This document shows, piece by piece, positions 60,233-64,000 of a stretch of DNA of 64,000 bases. Under the pieces are notes generated by a model that saw only the letters and a list, made by a program, of their open reading frames with translations, was not told the DNA's origin and ran no database searches. The stretch spans positions 1 through 64,000 of the forward strand of contig CACWOS010000009.1 of NCBI GenBank assembly GCA_902762565.1, given 5' to 3'. Positions within the stretch are counted from its first letter, which is position 1, and each line of letters opens with the position of its first letter. The position numbers and the translations under genes were made by a program. The DNA comes from an uncultured Prevotellaceae bacterium. Its GTDB lineage: Bacteria; Bacteroidota; Bacteroidia; Bacteroidales; Bacteroidaceae.

Positions 60233-61708
60233 ATGACACAGCAATTTGAAATCATCGCTAAGACCTTTATGGGCCTTGAGCCCGTCTTGGCGAAAGAACT
60301 GACGCAATTGGGCGCAAACGACGTTCAGATAGGTCGTCGCATGGTATCGTTTAAAGGCGATAAAGAACTTCTATATCGTGCCAACTTCCAACTGCATACA
60401 GCCATCCGCATTCTGAAACCGATCAAACACTTTAAGGCACTTTCAGCCGATGATGTCTATGAAGGTGTCAAGGACATCGATTGGAGCGAATACATTGGAA
60501 ACGACAAGACCTTTGCCGTTGATTCTGTGGTATTCTCCGAGGAGTTCCGTCACTCTAAGTTTGTTGCCTATAAGGTCAAGGATGCCATTGTCGACCAGTT
60601 CCGCGAAAAGACAGGACAACGTCCAAACATCAGCATCACCAATCCCGACATCCGTCTGCATATCCATATAGCCGATGACCAGTGCACGCTATGCCTTGAC
60701 TCCAGTGGCGAATCCCTACATCGTCGTGGCTATCGTCAAGAGTCTGTCGAAGCACCTCTCAACGAAGTACTCGCAGCTGGTATGATACTCATGACGGGAT
60801 GGCATGGTGAGACCGATTTCATTGACCCCATGTGCGGTTCCGGCACACTACTCATCGAGGCTGCACTCATTGCCCGCAACATGGCACCAGGCTTGTTCCG
60901 CAAGGAGTTTGCCTTCGAGAAATGGCCTGACTTCGATCGTGACCTCTTTGACGAGATCTACAATGATGATTCTCAAGAGCGTGAGTTCAATCACCATATT
61001 TATGGCTACGACGTTGACATCAAGGCCGTCAACACAGCCCGTCTCAACGTAAAGGCCGCTGGTCTGTCAAGCGACATCACTGTTGAGGAACAGGACTTCA
61101 AGAACTTTACCCAGCCCAAGAACAAAAGCATCATGGTGACCAATCCACCTTATGGTGAACGCATCTCGACACCAGACTTGCTAGGAACCTATAAGATGAT
61201 TGGTGAACGACTGAAGCACCAATTTACAGGTAACGAGGCGTGGATACTCTCCTATCGCGAGGAGTGCTTTGCCCAGATTGGTTTGAAGCCCAGCATCAAG
61301 ATTCCCGTGTTCAATGGTTCTTTGGAATGCGAGTTCCGTAAATACCAGATGTTCGATGGTAAGATGAGTGTCTTCCGTGAAGAGGGTGGCGTCGTCAAGA
61401 CAGAGGAAGAGAAGCGTCAGATGGCTGAAAAGCGTCGCTTCAAGCAAAACCGCGAATTCAAAAAGCGCCTTGACGAAGAACAGGAGAATGCCGATGCCGA
61501 CATTCGCTCGTTTAAGTTCCGTTCGCTAGAGAAAAAAGAGCCCAAGAAAGCCCGTGAGCCAAAGGAATCTAGAGATTCTAGGGATTCTAGATATTCTAGA
61601 GACTCTAGGGATTCTAGACATTCTAGAGATTCCAGGAACTCACGTGATTTCAAAAAGCCCTTTAACAAAAAGAACAACCGACGCTTCCGCGATGATGATG
61701 AAGATTAA
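60233..61708 (+). CDS. rlmL: THUMP-domain 23S rRNA methyltransferase (RlmL-like) with SR-repeat tail
   Basis: The 491-residue protein has a THUMP domain in the first 170 residues and a SAM-dependent methylase domain with FIDPMCGSGTLLIEAALIARNMAPG and MVTNPPYGERIS (NPPY). It resembles the RlmL half of RlmKL, which methylates G2445 of 23S rRNA in other bacteria. A C-terminal basic, low-complexity tail has KKEPKKAREPK and nine SRx repeats encoded by the 61568-61648 repeat, ending RFRDDDED. Such tails may bind RNA; the repeat number could vary. The last 17 bp overlap the next gene's start region. Confidence 0.88.
   Translation: MTQQFEIIAKTFMGLEPVLAKELTQLGANDVQIGRRMVSFKGDKELLYRANFQLHTAIRILKPIKHFKALSADDVYEGVKDIDWSEYIGNDKTFAVDSVVFSEEFRHSKFVAYKVKDAIVDQFREKTGQRPNISITNPDIRLHIHIADDQCTLCLDSSGESLHRRGYRQESVEAPLNEVLAAGMILMTGWHGETDFIDPMCGSGTLLIEAALIARNMAPGLFRKEFAFEKWPDFDRDLFDEIYNDDSQEREFNHHIYGYDVDIKAVNTARLNVKAAGLSSDITVEEQDFKNFTQPKNKSIMVTNPPYGERISTPDLLGTYKMIGERLKHQFTGNEAWILSYREECFAQIGLKPSIKIPVFNGSLECEFRKYQMFDGKMSVFREEGGVVKTEEEKRQMAEKRRFKQNREFKKRLDEEQENADADIRSFKFRSLEKKEPKKAREPKESRDSRDSRYSRDSRDSRHSRDSRNSRDFKKPFNKKNNRRFRDDDED
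61568..61648 (+). repeat. Nine-base tandem repeat coding SR units
   Basis: Nine units of the form TCTAG(A/G)xAT, with the last two diverged, code for Ser-Arg-x with AGA or AGG arginine codons, unlike the CGT-rich rest of the gene. This is a likely length-variable repeat. Confidence 0.9.
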
Positions 61709-63908
61709 GCATTTCATAGCACTCGCTATTCTCTTACCTCTCACCTCATACTTCTCACCACTTGCAATGAGCGCTCAGGAGAAACAACTCTTCACCCTTG
61801 AAGAACTCAACTATGGGGGCAATCGCAATCACATCTTGCAGCCCGAGAACAAGTGGTTTGCCTGGTGGGGAGACCAGTTAGTTCGTAACGATGTTGAAGA
61901 GTGTTATCTCGTTGACAAGAAGACAGGCAAAGAGAAATGTCTTTTTACCCTCGACGAGGTGAATGAATGGCTGAAGAGCGACGACATGTATCATGTCCGT
62001 GCCCTATATAACGCATCATTCCCCTACCCTGACCAGCCTTTGGTGGCCCTTGGCAATAAGAAGTCCTTCCTGCTCTTGAACTTCAAGACGCACCAGATTG
62101 TCTGGCAAGACAGCATCTCTGGTCAGACAGCAAACGACTGGAACAAGGAATCGAAAGCGACGGCATACGTTAAGGACTATCAACTGTATGTCGCTGATGC
62201 AGACCATCATGAACACCAGTTGACCACCGACGGCTCACGTGAGATTGTTTACGGTCAATCCGTACACCGCAATGAGTTCGGCATAGAAAAAGGCACGTTT
62301 TGGAGTCCAGGCGGTCAGCGTCTAGCTTTCTATCGTATGGACCAGAGCATGGTGACCGATTATCCCCAAGTAGACATCTTCCCCCGCGAAGCCACTTACG
62401 AGCCCGATAAGTATCCGATGGCAGGCATGAACGCACACGTAGTGACGGTAGGCGTTTATGACATCGCCACCAACAAAATCGTTTATCTCAAAACACCTAA
62501 CGGCAGTGTGCTCAGCGATTCTGTCACCGACACCCGCCCCATCTACTTTACCAATATCGCGTGGAGTCCTGATGCTAAAACCATCTACATGTTTGAACTG
62601 AACCGCGACCAGAACGACTGCCGTCTCGTCAGCTACGATGCGACGACAGGCGAACGCATTTCAGAACTCTATCGCGAGACCAGCGACAAGTATGTCGAGC
62701 CCATGCATCCCATCCAGTTCCTACCTTGGGACAGCGACAAGTTTATCATGCAGAGTCAGCGCGACGGTTACAACCACCTATATTTATATAATAAGGAGGG
62801 ACAGCTGTTAAGCCAGCTAACCAGTGGGGCATGGGTAGTTCAGGAGGTTATTGGTTTCAACACCAAGCAGAAGAGCATCATCATCGAGGCCAACAAGTAT
62901 CACCCCTTGCACCGTCAGATATATAGCGTTAATGTCACCAATGGCAAAATGACGCAGTTGACCTCTGATGACGGCGTGCATCACGGTGAGCTCTCGACAT
63001 CAGGTTCTTTTCTGATTGACCGTCAGTCACATCCTACCCAACCTCGTAATATCAGTGTGATGGACATTTCTGGCAGTAAAACCAAGAACACACGTCTGCT
63101 CACTGCTACAGACATGTGGGCTTGGAAGGACTACGCACTACCCATCTTCGAGTGTGGCAGCATCAAGGCGGCCGATGGTGTAACTGACCTATACTACCGT
63201 ATGGTAAAGCCTTATAACTTCGACCCACAGAAGAAATATCCTACTGTGGTTTACGTCTATGGCGGTCCTCACGCTCATAACGTCGAAGCTTCATGGCACT
63301 GGGCCAGTAGGCCATGGGAGACTTATATGTCGCAGAAGGGCTATATCGTCTTTATCCTCGACAATCGCGGCTCTGAGTATCGTGGTCGCGACTTCGAACA
63401 GGCAACCTTCCGCCAACTGGGACAGATAGAGATGCAAGACCAGATGAAGGGTGTGGAGTATCTGAAGAGCCTACCCTATGTTGATGCCGACAAGCTCGGT
63501 GTCCACGGCTGGTCGTTTGGCGGATTCATGACCATATCGCTCATGCTCAACTACCCTGATGTGTTCAAGGTTGGTGTCGCAGGTGGTCCAGTCATCGACT
63601 GGAAATGGTACGAGGTGATGTATGGCGAGCGCTATATGGACACGCCCCAGCAGAATCCTGAGGGTTATGCAAAGGCCAGCCTCATCAACAAGGCCAAGAA
63701 CCTGTGGGGTAAGCTCCAGATTATCACGGGCTACAACGACAACACCGTCGTGCCCCAGCATTGCCTGTCGTTCCTCGATGCCTGCATCAAGGCCGGCACG
63801 CAGCCCGACTTTTTCGCTTATCCTGGCGAGGAGCACAACATGCGAGGTCATGCCAGTGTGCATCTGCACGAACGTATTACGCAATATTTCGAAAACTACC
63901 TAAAGTAG
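61698..63908 (+). CDS. S9 prolyl peptidase (DPP-IV-like)
   Basis: From ATG 61698 (MKIKHFIALAILLPLTSYF, signal peptide) the protein is 736 residues; starts at 61692 or 61695 add one or two methionines. Its N-terminal part is a beta-propeller (GGNRNHILQPENKWFAWW, NEFGIEKGTFWSPGG) and its C-terminal part an alpha/beta hydrolase with VYGGPHAHNVEASW, GWSFGGFMT (nucleophile Ser), GYNDNTVVP (Asp) and EEHNMRGHASVH (His). It releases N-terminal dipeptides or tripeptides at proline, as in DPP-IV and prolyl tripeptidyl peptidase of related species. It overlaps the end of the rlmL-like gene, so translation may be coupled. Confidence 0.93.
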   Translation: MKIKHFIALAILLPLTSYFSPLAMSAQEKQLFTLEELNYGGNRNHILQPENKWFAWWGDQLVRNDVEECYLVDKKTGKEKCLFTLDEVNEWLKSDDMYHVRALYNASFPYPDQPLVALGNKKSFLLLNFKTHQIVWQDSISGQTANDWNKESKATAYVKDYQLYVADADHHEHQLTTDGSREIVYGQSVHRNEFGIEKGTFWSPGGQRLAFYRMDQSMVTDYPQVDIFPREATYEPDKYPMAGMNAHVVTVGVYDIATNKIVYLKTPNGSVLSDSVTDTRPIYFTNIAWSPDAKTIYMFELNRDQNDCRLVSYDATTGERISELYRETSDKYVEPMHPIQFLPWDSDKFIMQSQRDGYNHLYLYNKEGQLLSQLTSGAWVVQEVIGFNTKQKSIIIEANKYHPLHRQIYSVNVTNGKMTQLTSDDGVHHGELSTSGSFLIDRQSHPTQPRNISVMDISGSKTKNTRLLTATDMWAWKDYALPIFECGSIKAADGVTDLYYRMVKPYNFDPQKKYPTVVYVYGGPHAHNVEASWHWASRPWETYMSQKGYIVFILDNRGSEYRGRDFEQATFRQLGQIEMQDQMKGVEYLKSLPYVDADKLGVHGWSFGGFMTISLMLNYPDVFKVGVAGGPVIDWKWYEVMYGERYMDTPQQNPEGYAKASLINKAKNLWGKLQIITGYNDNTVVPQHCLSFLDACIKAGTQPDFFAYPGEEHNMRGHASVHLHERITQYFENYLK

Positions 63909-63938
63909 TTAAGAGTTAAGAATTAAGAGATAAGAGTT

Positions 63939-64000
63939 ATGAAAGAGGAACAGATATTAGTCCGCATCACAGGACAAGACCGTCCTGGACTGACAGCAGC
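63939..64000 (+). CDS. serB: Phosphoserine phosphatase-like protein, start only
   Basis: The first 20 residues, MKEEQILVRITGQDRPGLTA, match the N-terminal ACT domain of SerB-type phosphoserine phosphatases of this phylum. The gene leaves the window. A short TTAAGAG-like repeat precedes it (63905-63935). Only the N-terminus is visible, so the call is moderate. Confidence 0.6.
   Translation, partial: MKEEQILVRITGQDRPGLTA

Noticed and set aside
61554..61697. Start of the DPP-IV-like gene inside the SR repeat at 61554
   Set aside because: The extension is the repeat read in another frame and precedes a clear signal peptide at 61698.
1..64000. tRNA or rRNA genes, integrase or transposase genes, CRISPR arrays
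   Set aside because: None was recognised by eye in the window; small tRNA genes could be missed without a dedicated scan.

Overview
The window looks like a chromosome segment of a Bacteroidota bacterium, most likely of the Prevotella group. The reasons are the promoter style (many TAnnTTTG boxes such as TATCTTTG or TACCTTTG just upstream of genes, and few Shine-Dalgarno sequences), the families present (HU-like protein, BT4734-type primase/DUF3987 protein, DUF2723 and DUF5686 proteins, a Reg_prop/Y_Y_Y sensor, LytTR two-component pair, glycosidases of families GH31, GH2 and GH28) and overall similarity of the proteins to Prevotella types. The genus is an inference; no rRNA or tRNA gene was found.

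Region 1 (1-13.3 kb) is accessory DNA. It begins with an HU-like gene running out of the window, then a large AT-rich palindrome, an Api92/YubB-like gene and, from a divergent promoter at about 2.03 kb, an eight-gene operon (2329-11478). This operon has a roughly 290-nt structured leader and encodes a Dam-type adenine methylase, a PLD-helicase, a 57-residue protein, a DndD-like SMC ATPase, a Dnd-associated-protein-4-like protein, a winged-helix protein, a sigma-70-family protein with a winged-helix N-terminus and three small beta-rich C-terminal repeats, and a DpnA-type methylase. I read it as a candidate methylation-linked anti-phage system carrying its own sigma factor. I know of no described system with this composition, and it is the main discovery candidate here. 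A PIN-type toxin-antitoxin pair and a HARE-HTH-like gene pair follow.

Region 2 (13.5-18.5 kb) holds a mobile-type module: a structured leader, three uncharacterised genes, a primase/ATPase and a P5-like protein. Region 3 (18.5-19.9 kb) has decayed genes, including a WYL regulator with a large internal deletion, beside an intact exonuclease.

Region 4 (19.9-31.9 kb) is conserved chromosome: a TPR membrane protein, ribH, exonuclease III, lipoproteins, a LytS/LytR-like pair, purD, membrane proteins, a large DUF2723 protein and a polysaccharide deacetylase.

Region 5 (31.9-55.5 kb, all on the minus strand) is for sugar use. One operon encodes a GH28 enzyme, rhamnulokinase, an AraA/FucI-fold isomerase, an MFS permease and rhamnulose-1-phosphate aldolase. 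A second encodes a LacI regulator, a propeller sensor, GH31, GH2 and GH31. A sugar porter and a DUF5107-TPR protein complete it. No SusC/SusD pair lies in the window. Together they would release and catabolise rhamnose-containing pectin and xyloglucan-like side-chain sugars.

Region 6 (55.5-64 kb) has a possible small RNA, a LuxR-type response regulator, a DUF5686 outer-membrane protein, a PAS histidine kinase, an RlmL-like RNA methylase with an SR-rich tail, a DPP-IV-like peptidase and the start of serB.
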